Shown here: in pieces, positions 8,070 through 16,261 of the stretch
How positions within the stretch are numbered: position 1 is the stretch's first letter
How the letters are laid out: each line of letters opens with the position of its first letter
NCBI GenBank assembly: GCA_035644475.1
Contig: DASQOL010000146.1
Coordinates: 15,420 to 79,419, forward strand
Source of the DNA: FEN-1219 sp035644475
Lineage (GTDB): Bacteria; Pseudomonadota; Gammaproteobacteria; Steroidobacterales; Rariloculaceae
DNA length: 64,000 bases
Direction: 5' to 3'
Program-made: the position numbers and the translations under genes
Notes under the pieces: model-generated
Seen by the model: the letters and a program-made list of their open reading frames with translations, nothing else
Told to the model about the DNA's origin: nothing
Databases searched by the model: none

Positions 8070-8090
8070 ATCTGCAAGGGGCTGCCGCGC

Positions 8091-8768
8091 ATGACCGAAA
8101 CGACGCTCGCGACCGTCGAAGTCGAGACCGGACCGATGCCGCGGCTCGCTGTGATTTGGCTGCACGGGCTCGGCGCCGACGGCCACGATTTCGAGCCGAT
8201 CGTGCCGCAACTCGGCGGTGCCGGTGCCGTTCGGTACGTGTTCCCCCACGCGCCGCATCGCAGCGTCACCGTCAACGGCGGTTACGTGATGCGCGCTTGG
8301 TACGACATCCTCGGCTTCGAGGCGACGGCGCAGGAGGACGCGGCCGGTATCCGCGCGAGCGCGGCGGCCGTGACGAAACTCGTCGACCGCGAGATCGGCC
8401 GCGGCGTGCCCGCCGAGCGGATCGTGCTCGCGGGATTCTCGCAAGGCGGAGCGATCGCGCTGCACACGGCGCTCCGCGATCCGCGCACGCTAGGCGGCGT
8501 GCTCGCGCTCTCGACGTATCTGCCGCTCGCGGCGACGCTCGCGAGCGAGCGGAGCGCGGCGAATGCCGGCGTGCCGATCTTCATGGCCCATGGCAGCGCG
8601 GACGCGGTGCTGCCGCTTACGCTCGCGGAGCGGTCGAGGCGAACGCTCGAAGGGCTCGGGTACACCGTCGATTGGCAGGTCTACCCGATGCCGCACGCCG
8701 TCTGCCAGGCCGAGATCGAGGCCATCGACCGGTGGCTCGCGCGGATCGGGGCCAACTCGCCGTCCTAG
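8091..8768 (+). CDS. Carboxylesterase/phospholipase family alpha/beta hydrolase
   Basis: Cytosolic serine hydrolase of the phospholipase/carboxylesterase family (PF02230 type, related to Pseudomonas EstB and eukaryotic acyl-protein thioesterase). 225 residues. VIWLHGLGADGHDF is the oxyanion-hole strand, GFSQGGAIAL holds the nucleophile serine near residue 117, and GSADAVLP and MPHAVC supply the Asp and His. No signal peptide. It is divergent from argR and shares the operator region, so arginine could affect it. Its stop overlaps the convergent NRDE gene. Confidence 0.88.
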   Translation: MTETTLATVEVETGPMPRLAVIWLHGLGADGHDFEPIVPQLGGAGAVRYVFPHAPHRSVTVNGGYVMRAWYDILGFEATAQEDAAGIRASAAAVTKLVDREIGRGVPAERIVLAGFSQGGAIALHTALRDPRTLGGVLALSTYLPLAATLASERSAANAGVPIFMAHGSADAVLPLTLAERSRRTLEGLGYTVDWQVYPMPHAVCQAEIEAIDRWLARIGANSPS

Positions 8769-9493
8769 CCCGGCGCGATCCGGAACCTCTCCCGGACCTC
8801 GGACGTGAGCCGCGCGGCGGCGTCGAACGACCGTTCGGCGAAGGTGACCTCGCCGGCCGCGTCGATCGTGACCACGGTGGACGAGCGCGTACCGTAGACG
8901 GGTCCCTCGATGAAGTGCGCGCTTCGATACCGGTCCGCGGCCGGCCCGGTGCCGCGGCGGGCGAGCAGCTCGAACAGCGCCTCGCTCGGCGCGGCGCTCG
9001 TGAGCAGCGCCTCGGCGCCGGCGCGCGCGGTGAGCATCTTCGGCCAGTCGGCCCCGAGCGCGGCGTTGCTGAGCGCGTGCACTCCGGGCGCGAGGCGGGC
9101 CCGCGGCCCGCGGTTGCTCAGGTAACGAAGCTCGCGGCCGTCGAACAGCAAGAGGTTGAACGGCCCGTATTCGCGCTCGAGCGGCGCGGTTGCGGCCTCG
9201 TACTCGTCGATCGAGGCGGTGCCGGCGAGGAAGTCGGCGGTGAGCGCGCCGCGCGACCGGCTCTTGGATCCCTGCTCCGGGTCGCGGAAATTGGTCACCG
9301 CGGCGAGGCGGCCGCTCCGGTCGATCGCGAGCCAGCTGCCGTGCGCCTCGAGATCGCGGCCGCCGAGCACGCCCGGCAGGTCCTGCCACCAGGCCGCGTG
9401 CGCGGTCGGCCGATCGTGGCGCTCGTCGCGATTGGCCGCGACGAGCAGCCGATAGTGCGCCGCCACGCCCCACGCGACCACGGCGAGGCACAC
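8765..9493 (-). CDS. NRDE family protein (TANGO2-like)
   Basis: About 242 residues of the NRDE (PF05742) family, named for the motif seen here as VAANRDERHDRPT near residue 18. The start is GTG 9493, giving the family's invariant Cys2 (MCLAVVAW), which suggests Ntn-hydrolase-like processing; a longer frame to 9922 is not used. Further family features are GGRDLEAHGSWLA and the C-terminal YGTRSSTVV. The role is uncertain; eukaryotic homologues are linked to Golgi organisation and lipid or haem handling. It lies four bases from the FlhC-like gene. Confidence 0.85.
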   Translation of the reverse strand: MCLAVVAWGVAAHYRLLVAANRDERHDRPTAHAAWWQDLPGVLGGRDLEAHGSWLAIDRSGRLAAVTNFRDPEQGSKSRSRGALTADFLAGTASIDEYEAATAPLEREYGPFNLLLFDGRELRYLSNRGPRARLAPGVHALSNAALGADWPKMLTARAGAEALLTSAAPSEALFELLARRGTGPAADRYRSAHFIEGPVYGTRSSTVVTIDAAGEVTFAERSFDAAARLTSEVRERFRIAPG

Positions 9494-9497
9494 GGCG

Positions 9498-10076
9498 CTA
9501 TCCCGCGGCGGAAGCGAGCGCGTAGCCCGCGTCGCGCTGCTGGAACAGCAGGCACGCCGGGCACGCCGAGCGCGGCAGCGACAGTAGGTCGAATACGTAG
9601 CAGATCGAGCAGGTTTCGCAGCGTGCGATGCCGAGCTCGTCGCCGCGCCGGATGCAGAGTAGGAGATTCCAGCCCCACTCGAAGGACAAGAGGCCGCGCG
9701 GCACGAGCGAGTCGTACGTCTCGAAGCACTCGCAGAACCGATGGCCGAGATCGGTGCTCCCCTTGAGGTTTGGGCCGGGCGGTTGCTCGATCGAGAACAG
9801 GCCGTTCGCGAGCAGCAAGTTGGCGAACAGGCCCGACTCGAGGGCGCGCACCGGTGTGCGTACGAGCGGCCCCACGCGCGTCGGCGAGCGGCCGCGCCGG
9901 CGCCGCACGGGCGCTTCGGCAAACTTGAAGTAGGTGGTGTAGAGCTTGCGAATTCGATCGTCGTTAAGGCCGGTCCAGTAGCGGATGGTTCCGGTCCGCG
10001 CTTCGTGGCGGATCATCCGCATGGCGAGGTCGAATTTCGCCTGCTCGGTGCGATAGCGATCGTCCGTTGCCCGCAT
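9498..10076 (-). CDS. flhC: FlhC-like transcriptional regulator
   Basis: 192-residue protein resembling FlhC, the DNA-binding and zinc-binding subunit of the FlhD4C2 flagellar master activator. It has IRKLYTTYFK (42-51) matching the family's LIKLY segment, then SFEWGWNLL. A zinc-type cluster follows: Cys153, Cys156, Cys159 and Cys172-x2-Cys175, where E. coli FlhC has its four Cys ligands. In enterics flhD and flhC form one operon; here the FlhD-like gene is divergent across a 110-base gap. No flagellar gene is in the window, so the regulon may not be flagellar. Confidence 0.72.
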   Translation of the reverse strand: MRATDDRYRTEQAKFDLAMRMIRHEARTGTIRYWTGLNDDRIRKLYTTYFKFAEAPVRRRRGRSPTRVGPLVRTPVRALESGLFANLLLANGLFSIEQPPGPNLKGSTDLGHRFCECFETYDSLVPRGLLSFEWGWNLLLCIRRGDELGIARCETCSICYVFDLLSLPRSACPACLLFQQRDAGYALASAAG

Positions 10077-10115
10077 CTCCCCCCCTTTCTTCTCACTTCA
10101 TGAACATTCGAGAGC

Positions 10116-10136
10116 TTAGCGTACATTTGCCGCTAA
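10116..10136. promoter_or_regulatory. Inverted repeat in the FlhC/FlhD-like divergent promoter
   Basis: TTAGCG (10116-10121) and CGCTAA (10131-10136) are perfect inverted arms with nine bases between, in the AT-rich gap separating the two divergent regulator genes. It is 40 bases from the FlhC-like start. It could be an operator for the FlhDC-like complex; this is inference. Confidence 0.4.
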
Positions 10137-10185
10137 TGGTATTTTAGGACCATATGTGGCAAAAACCACCGAAAAAGGCACCCCG

Positions 10186-10767
10186 ATGACCGACCGCAAG
10201 CAGGGTCTCGATCAGCTCGAGCAGATCCAAGAGCTCAACAGATTGTTTCTCGCATTTCTGCGGTCGTCGGCGCGCGACGGCCTCGACTGCCTTGGGCTGC
10301 CGGACCGCGCGAGGACCGTGCTGCTCGCCACTAAGCAGGACGCGCTCGACGTGCTGGCGGAGTTTCCGCGTGCGCTGTTTCGCCTCGCGTTCGACGAGCG
10401 CGTGCCGGCGCTCGCCATCGATCCGCTGCGCAGCCGCCACGACGGCGAACGCTACGCGCTGTCGCTGACGATTCTGCTATGCGCGTGGACGTTGAGTCGG
10501 CAGAGCGTCTACCAGGCGCGCTTGCTGCTCGGCCTCGAGTCGCGGGCGATGCAGCAGCTGCGGGCGATGCAGTTGGGAGCGATCCAGCACCTGGCGCATG
10601 CGCCGCATCTCGTGCTCTGCGCGTTTCCCGATCGGCCGTGGCTGTGGCCGCAGCTGCTCGTGGAGACTCGCCCCGAAGGCCGCCAATATCTCGCGCTGAT
10701 CGCGCTGCAGCCGGGCATCGACAAGGACTGGCCGGCGAGCCGCACGCCGGCCCGGCTCTCGCTCTGA
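10186..10767 (+). CDS. flhD: FlhD-like regulator with a C-terminal extension
   Basis: About 193 residues; E. coli FlhD has 116-119. The first 70 resemble FlhD: QIQELNRLFLAFLRS (matching INLSYLLLAQRLI), LGLPDRARTVLLATKQDALDVLAEFPRALFRLAFDE (matching the segment from FRLGI to FRFD, cited here in pieces of fewer than 20 residues: LGLPDRARTVLL and LFRLAFDE). A helical stretch LSLTILLCAWTLSRQ follows, then an unfamiliar tail. ATG 10186 has AAAAAGG seven bases upstream; a GTG at 10156 with AGGA six bases upstream is an alternative. Pairing with the divergent FlhC-like gene is what makes the assignment convincing. Confidence 0.6.
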   Translation: MTDRKQGLDQLEQIQELNRLFLAFLRSSARDGLDCLGLPDRARTVLLATKQDALDVLAEFPRALFRLAFDERVPALAIDPLRSRHDGERYALSLTILLCAWTLSRQSVYQARLLLGLESRAMQQLRAMQLGAIQHLAHAPHLVLCAFPDRPWLWPQLLVETRPEGRQYLALIALQPGIDKDWPASRTPARLSL

Positions 10768-10867
10768 CCGCGGGCCGCGGCGCCGACCGCGCGCCCGACC
10801 GCGCATTTCCACTCGCCGCCCTTACAATAGCGGCCCCGAGGAAGCACTGACTCGTTGCGGTGGGCGA

Positions 10868-11794
10868 ATGGCGGCACTGGTCATCAAGGATCTCAAGAAG
10901 GTCTATCGCAACGGCGTCGAGGCGCTCAAGGGCATCGACCTCACGGTTCGCGAGGGCGACTTCTTCGCGCTGCTCGGCCCCAACGGCGCCGGTAAGACCA
11001 CGGCCATCGGCATCGTCACCTCGTTGATCAAGAAGACGAGCGGGTCGGTCAGCGTCTTCGGTTACGACCTCGAGCGCGACCGCGAGGCGGCAAAATCCTG
11101 CGTCGGCGTCGTGCCGCAGGAAATCAATCTCAACATGTTCGAGCGCAACGACTACACGCTGATCAACCAGGCGGGTTACTACGGCGTGCCGCAGCACATC
11201 GCGCGCGCGCGGACCGAGAAGTACCTGAAGGCGCTGCACCTCTGGGACAAGCGCGAGGGCATTGCGCGCACGCTGTCGGGCGGCATGAAGCGCCGCCTCA
11301 TGATCGCGCGCTCACTCGTCCACGAGCCGCGCCTCCTGATCTTGGACGAGCCCACGGCCGGCGTCGACATCGAGATCCGGCGCTCGATGTGGGACTTCAT
11401 GCGCGAGATCAACGCGGCCGGCGTCACGATCATTCTCACGACTCACTACCTCGAAGAGGCCGAGAGCCTCTGCCGCAACATCGCGATCATCGACGACGGC
11501 CGGATCATCGAGAACGACAGCATGAAGAACGTGATCAGCAAGCTCCAGGTCGAATCCTTCGTCCTGAGCTTGCAGGAGCCGGTCAGCGAGGCGCCGGCGC
11601 TCAACGGCTATACCGTACGCCTGCGCAACGAGCACGAGATCGAGGTCGACGTCACGAAGGGACAGGGCTTGAATCAAGTGTTCGCCGAGCTTTCGGCGCA
11701 GTCTCTGCATGTCGCGAGCATGCGGACCAAGACCAATCGCCTCGAGGAGCTGTTCATACGGCTCGTCGAGGACAAACCTGTGCACGCGCAATGA
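10868..11794 (+). CDS. ABC-2 type exporter, ATP-binding protein (YadG-like)
   Basis: 308-residue ATPase of the DrrA/YadG class. Walker A is GPNGAGKTT (residues 37-45), the signature is LSGGMKRRL near 137, Walker B is LLILDEPTAGVD near 155, and the switch histidine is in LTTHYLEEAE. The C-terminal 80 residues are the usual regulatory extension. A TACAAT at 10822 is a possible -10. The stop overlaps the permease start (ATGA), so the two form one transporter. The substrate is not evident. Confidence 0.93.
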   Translation: MAALVIKDLKKVYRNGVEALKGIDLTVREGDFFALLGPNGAGKTTAIGIVTSLIKKTSGSVSVFGYDLERDREAAKSCVGVVPQEINLNMFERNDYTLINQAGYYGVPQHIARARTEKYLKALHLWDKREGIARTLSGGMKRRLMIARSLVHEPRLLILDEPTAGVDIEIRRSMWDFMREINAAGVTIILTTHYLEEAESLCRNIAIIDDGRIIENDSMKNVISKLQVESFVLSLQEPVSEAPALNGYTVRLRNEHEIEVDVTKGQGLNQVFAELSAQSLHVASMRTKTNRLEELFIRLVEDKPVHAQ

Positions 11795-12618
11795 ACGAGC
11801 TAACGACCACCCGCGCCGACTTGGGGGCGCCGACGGCCCGGCCGAATCTGCTCAGGATCAACCTGGTCGGGCTCTCGACGATCGTCCGCAAGGAGGCGCG
11901 GCGCGTCGTGCGGATCTGGATCCAGACGATCGTGCCGCCGGCGATCACGATGACCTTGTACTTCGTCATCTTCGGCAGCCTCGTCGGCGGCCGGATCGGT
12001 CAGATGGACGGCGTGTCTTACACCACGTTCATCGCGCCCGGCCTGATCATGATGGCCGTCATCACCAACTCGTTCGCGAACGTCGTCTCCTCGTTCTTCT
12101 CGAGCAAGCTGATGCTGCACCTCGAGGAGATGCTCGTGGCGCCGCTCGCGCATTCGACGATCGTGCTCGGCTTCGTCGCCGGCGGGGTGGTTCGCGGGCT
12201 CCTCGTGGCCGCGCTCGTCGTCGTCGTGGCGTTGTTCTTCACCGACCTGCACGTCGTGCATCCGTTCGTGACGGTCACGACCATCCTGCTTACGGCGGTG
12301 GTGTTCTCCGCGGCTGGGCTCTTCAACGCGATCTTCGCCAAGAGCTTCGACGACATCTCGATCATTCCGACGTTCGTGCTCACGCCGCTCACGTATCTCG
12401 GCGGCGTGTTCTTCTCGACGTCGTTGCTGCCGCCGTTCTGGCAGAAGGTCGCGCTCGTAAATCCGATCCTGTACATGGTCAACGCGTTCCGCTACGGAAT
12501 GCTCGGCAAGTCCGACATCCCGATCCTGTGGGCGTACGCGATCATGATCGCCTTCGCCGCGGCCCTGTTCGCGGCAGTGCTCGTGATGCTGCACAGGGGC
12601 ACCGGAGTCAGGGCCTGA
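11791..12618 (+). CDS. ABC-2 type exporter, permease (YadH-like)
   Basis: 275-residue inner-membrane permease partner of the ATPase at 10868. About six hydrophobic segments are visible (TIVPPAITMTLYFVIFG, LIMMAVITNSFANVV, and others), plus the ABC-2 motif region FDDISIIPTFVLTPLTYLGG cited in part as FVLTPLTYLGG, which matches the conserved segment before the last helices. The frame is open upstream inside the ATPase gene, but ATG 11791 in the ATGA overlap is the natural start. It belongs with YadH/DrrB-type exporters of drugs, lipids or polysaccharide. Confidence 0.92.
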   Translation: MNELTTTRADLGAPTARPNLLRINLVGLSTIVRKEARRVVRIWIQTIVPPAITMTLYFVIFGSLVGGRIGQMDGVSYTTFIAPGLIMMAVITNSFANVVSSFFSSKLMLHLEEMLVAPLAHSTIVLGFVAGGVVRGLLVAALVVVVALFFTDLHVVHPFVTVTTILLTAVVFSAAGLFNAIFAKSFDDISIIPTFVLTPLTYLGGVFFSTSLLPPFWQKVALVNPILYMVNAFRYGMLGKSDIPILWAYAIMIAFAAALFAAVLVMLHRGTGVRA

Positions 12619-12619
12619 C

Positions 12620-13303
12620 GTGTGCGGCCGGTTCGCGCTGTTCGCCACGCCCGAGCAGCTCGTCGAGTACTTCGAGCTCATGGAGGCGCCGAGCGCGGCG
12701 CTTACGCCCCACTACAACATCACGCCCGGACAGCAGGTGGCCGCGGTCCGGGTCGGCCGTGACGGCGGCCGTCGCCTCGGCCTCCTGCAGTGGGGCCTGG
12801 TGCCCTTCTGGGCGAAGGACCGCAAGATCGGCTACAAGCTCATCAACGCGCGCCTCGAGGGCCTCGCGGAGAAGCCCGCGTTTCGCGAGGCGCTGACGCG
12901 CCGGCGCTGCCTGATCGCGGCCAGCGGCTTCTACGAGTGGGTCGACGCGGGTGGGCGGGCCAAGCGCAAGCCGTACTTCGTGAGGACGCCCGACGAGACG
13001 CTGCTCGCGTTCGCGGGCCTGTGGGAACGGTGGCGCGGCGGGGACGGCCCGCCGCTCGAGACGTGCACGATCGTGACGACGGCTGCCAACCCCGAGCTCG
13101 CGCCGATCCACGACCGCATGCCCGTGGCCGTCGCGCGCGCGGACTTCGCAACCTGGCTCGATCCGACCACCGGCCTCGAGGAGCTCGCCGCGCTGGCGGC
13201 GCGCGGGCCGTCGTTCGAGATCTGGCCCGTCGCACTCCGCGTCAACGATCCGCGCATCGACGACGAGCGGCTGATCGAGCCCGCGCCCGACGCGGGCTCC
13301 TGA
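12620..13303 (+). CDS. SRAP domain protein (YedK/HMCES type)
   Basis: Protects abasic sites in single-stranded DNA by forming a thiazolidine crosslink through Cys2. GTG 12620 gives MCGRFALF, so Cys2 is exposed after Met removal, as required. PHYNITPGQ (the asparagine), INARLEGL, ASGFYEW (the glutamate) and IHDRMPV (the histidine) are all present, so the active site is complete. 227 residues, usual length. It starts two bases after the permease stop, but functional linkage to the exporter is unlikely. Confidence 0.93.
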   Translation: MCGRFALFATPEQLVEYFELMEAPSAALTPHYNITPGQQVAAVRVGRDGGRRLGLLQWGLVPFWAKDRKIGYKLINARLEGLAEKPAFREALTRRRCLIAASGFYEWVDAGGRAKRKPYFVRTPDETLLAFAGLWERWRGGDGPPLETCTIVTTAANPELAPIHDRMPVAVARADFATWLDPTTGLEELAALAARGPSFEIWPVALRVNDPRIDDERLIEPAPDAGS

Positions 13304-13307
13304 GGCG

Positions 13308-13946
13308 CTACTGCGTCAGCAGGAAACGGCGGCCCTGCTGGCTCAGCACCGCGCCGGTCCGCCCGATCGACACGACTCTCGGCCCTTCGGCGAGCTGCTC
13401 GCCCTCGACATACTTGCGGCCGTTGATGAACACGAAGCGCTCCGCGGGGCGTTCGCTATAGGCATGCAGCTCGAGACGCAGCTGTGGGACGGCGATGCCT
13501 TCCGCGGCGAGCGCAGTGGCGCTCGGCAGCGTCGGCGCGTCGGAGTCGAAGTCCCGAGCGGCAGCCACCGGAGCACGGGCCGGGACGGCGGCCGTCGTGT
13601 CGGTCTGCGGTGCCTGTGGATCGTCCGCGGCCACGGCCGGCGGCGGTGCGGCCACGGGCGTCGGCTCGACGCGCGCGGCGCGAGTCTCGGGCGGCGGCGC
13701 CGACGGCGCGGGCGGAACCTCGAGCGGCACGCTCGCGATAGCGGGCGCCTGCGTCGCGACCCGCGAGCTGCGCCACCAGGCGCCGCCGAGCGCGATCAAG
13801 GCGACCACGAGCGCGGCCACCAGGGCGAACATCCAACGGGGCGTCTCGCGCCGCGGGGCCGCGTACGGCACGTTCGAGATTCCGGGCACCGCGCCTCGTT
13901 GCCGCTCATGCTCGGATTTGCGCAATGCGTCGAGGATGAACGACAC
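13308..13946 (-). CDS. gspB: General secretion pathway protein B
   Basis: 212 residues. The N-terminal MSFILDALRKSEHERQR is the hallmark of GspB/ExeB-type proteins. One membrane segment follows at about 39-58 (MFALVAALVVALIALGGAW), then a Pro/Ala-rich periplasmic linker and a C-terminal globular domain ending in FVFINGRKYVEGEQL and GAVLSQQGRRFLL. It works with GspA to place the type II secretion secretin through the peptidoglycan. GTG start with GAGGAG seven bases upstream, directly after gspA. The main gsp operon is not in the window. Confidence 0.88.
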   Translation of the reverse strand: MSFILDALRKSEHERQRGAVPGISNVPYAAPRRETPRWMFALVAALVVALIALGGAWWRSSRVATQAPAIASVPLEVPPAPSAPPPETRAARVEPTPVAAPPPAVAADDPQAPQTDTTAAVPARAPVAAARDFDSDAPTLPSATALAAEGIAVPQLRLELHAYSERPAERFVFINGRKYVEGEQLAEGPRVVSIGRTGAVLSQQGRRFLLTQ

Positions 13947-13947
13947 G

Positions 13948-15606
13948 TCAATTCTCCTCGATCAGCGAGGGAGTGCCCGGAACGTCGAGGTCTGCGACGA
14001 GCGCCACTTGCGTGCGCGCCCCGACGATGCCGTCGACGGTGAGCATGCGCTCGCGCTGGTAACGCCGGACCGCGTTCTCTAGCGCCCGATCGTAGAGCGG
14101 GGATCCGTCCGCGGGCGGTTCCTCGCCGTGGATTCGCGCGAGCGTCGCCCGCAGCCAAAGCACGTCCGCATCGCGCATGCCGGGAGTAAGCGGCTGCGCG
14201 ATCAACGGCCGCCACAGCAGCAGCTGGTCCCCGTACCACGAGTACGCGAGCTCCGCGAGCGGCAGCTTGAACATCTTACCGTTGGCGAGCACCGAGGCGG
14301 CGTCGTAGCCGAGCGCCGTGATCACGACGTGGTGCTGCACCCCCTGCTCGTCGACGAGCGGCAAGATCGTGGGCCAGTTGACGCGGCGCAGCTCGAAGAG
14401 CGAGCCGCGATCGAGAGGCAGGCAGCGCAGCCCTTGCTGCTCCGCCTGGTGGCACGCGTCTCCCTCCGCCGGGTCATAGGCCGCGCCCCAAAGCGCGAGC
14501 AGCGTTCCGACCGCGCCGTCGCGATCGGTCCGGAAGTCCGGATCGCGTAGCAGCTCCGCGAGCGTCAGAGACTCCGCGGGCGCCGCCGCGGCGGGCGGCG
14601 TGCCCCCGAACGCCGGTTCCGTCGCGCCCGGGCCGGTGGCCGGCGCGCCGGCGAGCGAAGCCTCCGCCGCGCGGGGCGCCTGCTCTACGCCCAAGCCGGC
14701 CGGCTCCCGGTGCCGCTGCAACAGGTTGGTGGTCGCGAGCGCGAAGCTCGCGAGGCCGAGCGCCACGGCGGCCCATGGCCACCAGCGGCCGCCCGGCCGC
14801 CGGGTGCCGAAGACCTCGGCGGCCGCCCGGGCGATGAGCTTGCCGTCGACGCCATGACGGTCTTGCGTGTAGGCGGCGAGCAGCGCGCGGTCGGCGACCA
14901 CGTTGATCAGCCGCGGAATGCCCCGCGAGCTCGAGTAAAGCCGCCGCACGCCCGACGCCTTGAACACGTCGCTTTGCGCGCCCGCGACGCGCATCCGATG
15001 ACGGATGTAGGCGGCCGTGTCTTCCTTGCTCAGAGGCTCGAGGTGATAGCGGCCGGTTACACGCTGCGCGATCTGCCGCATCTCCGGGCGGCCGAGCAGG
15101 TCGCGTAGCTCCGGCTGCCCGATCAGGATGATCTGCAGCAGCTTCTGCTTCGCCGTTTCGAGGTTGGTCAGCAGACGTACCTGCTCGAGCAGCTCGGGGG
15201 AGAGCGTCTGCGCTTCGTCTACGATGAGCACGACGCGCTTGCCGGCTGCGTGTCTCTCGAGCAGATGGGAGTTCAACGCGTCGATCCGTTCTTTGACCGA
15301 GTCGGCGCGCGGCGGCGCCGTCCCGAGCTCCTCGCAGATGACCTCGAGGAATTCCCGGGCCGAGAGCTGGGGATTCAGGATTAGCGCGATCTCGGCCTTC
15401 TCGGGAAGCTGCTCGAGCAGGCTCCGGATCAGCGTGGTCTTGCCGGTGCCAACCTCGCCGGTGAGCTGAATGAACCCGCCGCTTTCGGAAATGCCGTAGA
15501 TCAGGTGCGCGAGCGCGTCCGCGTGGCGCGCGCTCATGTAGAGATAGCGCGGATCCGGCGTGATCGAGAAAGGCTTTTCGGTGAGGCCGAAGAATTCGGT
15601 ATACAC
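13948..15606 (-). CDS. gspA: General secretion pathway ATPase GspA/ExeA with peptidoglycan-binding domain
   Basis: 552 residues. The cytosolic AAA domain has Walker A GEVGTGKTT (50-58), Walker B VVLIVDEAQ (125-133) and sensor residues in ILIGQPELRD. A single transmembrane segment is near 276-295. The periplasmic part has a papain/C39-like stretch (WPTILPLVDEQGVQHHVVI) and a C-terminal peptidoglycan-binding repeat (YDRALENAVRRYQRERMLT). With GspB it reshapes peptidoglycan for secretin assembly. GTG start (MYTEFFGL is the family N-terminus). It forms a two-gene unit with gspB. Confidence 0.92.
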   Translation of the reverse strand: MYTEFFGLTEKPFSITPDPRYLYMSARHADALAHLIYGISESGGFIQLTGEVGTGKTTLIRSLLEQLPEKAEIALILNPQLSAREFLEVICEELGTAPPRADSVKERIDALNSHLLERHAAGKRVVLIVDEAQTLSPELLEQVRLLTNLETAKQKLLQIILIGQPELRDLLGRPEMRQIAQRVTGRYHLEPLSKEDTAAYIRHRMRVAGAQSDVFKASGVRRLYSSSRGIPRLINVVADRALLAAYTQDRHGVDGKLIARAAAEVFGTRRPGGRWWPWAAVALGLASFALATTNLLQRHREPAGLGVEQAPRAAEASLAGAPATGPGATEPAFGGTPPAAAAPAESLTLAELLRDPDFRTDRDGAVGTLLALWGAAYDPAEGDACHQAEQQGLRCLPLDRGSLFELRRVNWPTILPLVDEQGVQHHVVITALGYDAASVLANGKMFKLPLAELAYSWYGDQLLLWRPLIAQPLTPGMRDADVLWLRATLARIHGEEPPADGSPLYDRALENAVRRYQRERMLTVDGIVGARTQVALVADLDVPGTPSLIEEN

Positions 15607-15668
15607 GTCCGCGGCTCGCTGACTGTCGTCCTACCCGTTGATCGCCGCTCGGGTCGATCGTTCCCGAG

Positions 15669-16157
15669 CTAGCGCACGTCGATGGTTACGGGCGCCGACG
15701 CAATCGCCGGGTCGAACGGCACGTGCGCGTTGTCGCCGAGCAACAGCCGCAGCTGGTGGCGGCCCGGCGAGAGCGTGATCACGGTCTCCGTTTGTCCGGC
15801 GCCGAAGTGCACGTGTTGTGCGTCGCTCGGGATCGGCGCGTCGAGCGGCGGGAGCTCCGCGTCGATCAACAGGTGGTGATGGCCGGTGTCGGGGCGGTCG
15901 ACGCCTGCTGGCGCAACGCCGACGCCCTTTAAACCGAACTGGATCAGGACCGGGTTGTCGACCGTCGCGCCGTCCTCTGGAGAGACGATGTACGCGACCG
16001 CTTCCGCGGGTGCCGGTTTCCGCACGGCCGGCGGCGCGCCGGGCGCCGGCGCGGCGACGGTGCTCGCCGCGGGCTGGGTGGTAGGGGGCGGAGTGGCTTC
16101 CTCGCGCCCGCAGGCGGCGAGCACACCGCAAAACAGGATCCATCCGCGCGTCCGCAT
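15669..16157 (-). CDS. Lipoprotein with a DUF4399 domain
   Basis: 162 residues from ATG 16157, chosen because GAGAGG is five bases upstream and a lipobox follows at once (GVLAAC, Cys about residue 15); the frame is open to 16196. After an Ala/Pro linker the domain reads YIVSPEDGATVDNPVLIQFGLKG, here noted as SPEDGATV and FGLKGVGVAPAG, then TGHHHLLID, HFGAGQTE and LSPGRHQLRLLLGD, the His-rich pattern of DUF4399 proteins. They may bind metal, but function is unknown. It stands alone. Confidence 0.8.
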   Translation of the reverse strand: MRTRGWILFCGVLAACGREEATPPPTTQPAASTVAAPAPGAPPAVRKPAPAEAVAYIVSPEDGATVDNPVLIQFGLKGVGVAPAGVDRPDTGHHHLLIDAELPPLDAPIPSDAQHVHFGAGQTETVITLSPGRHQLRLLLGDNAHVPFDPAIASAPVTIDVR

Positions 16158-16261
16158 GCCGGCCTCTCTTACCCGGGTGTCGGGGGACTCTAGCACAGGG
16201 CCGGGAGCCCGCAGGGCCGCGGGCCGTGGCCTCCCTCATCCGGCGACCGCCCGGAGGCCGT

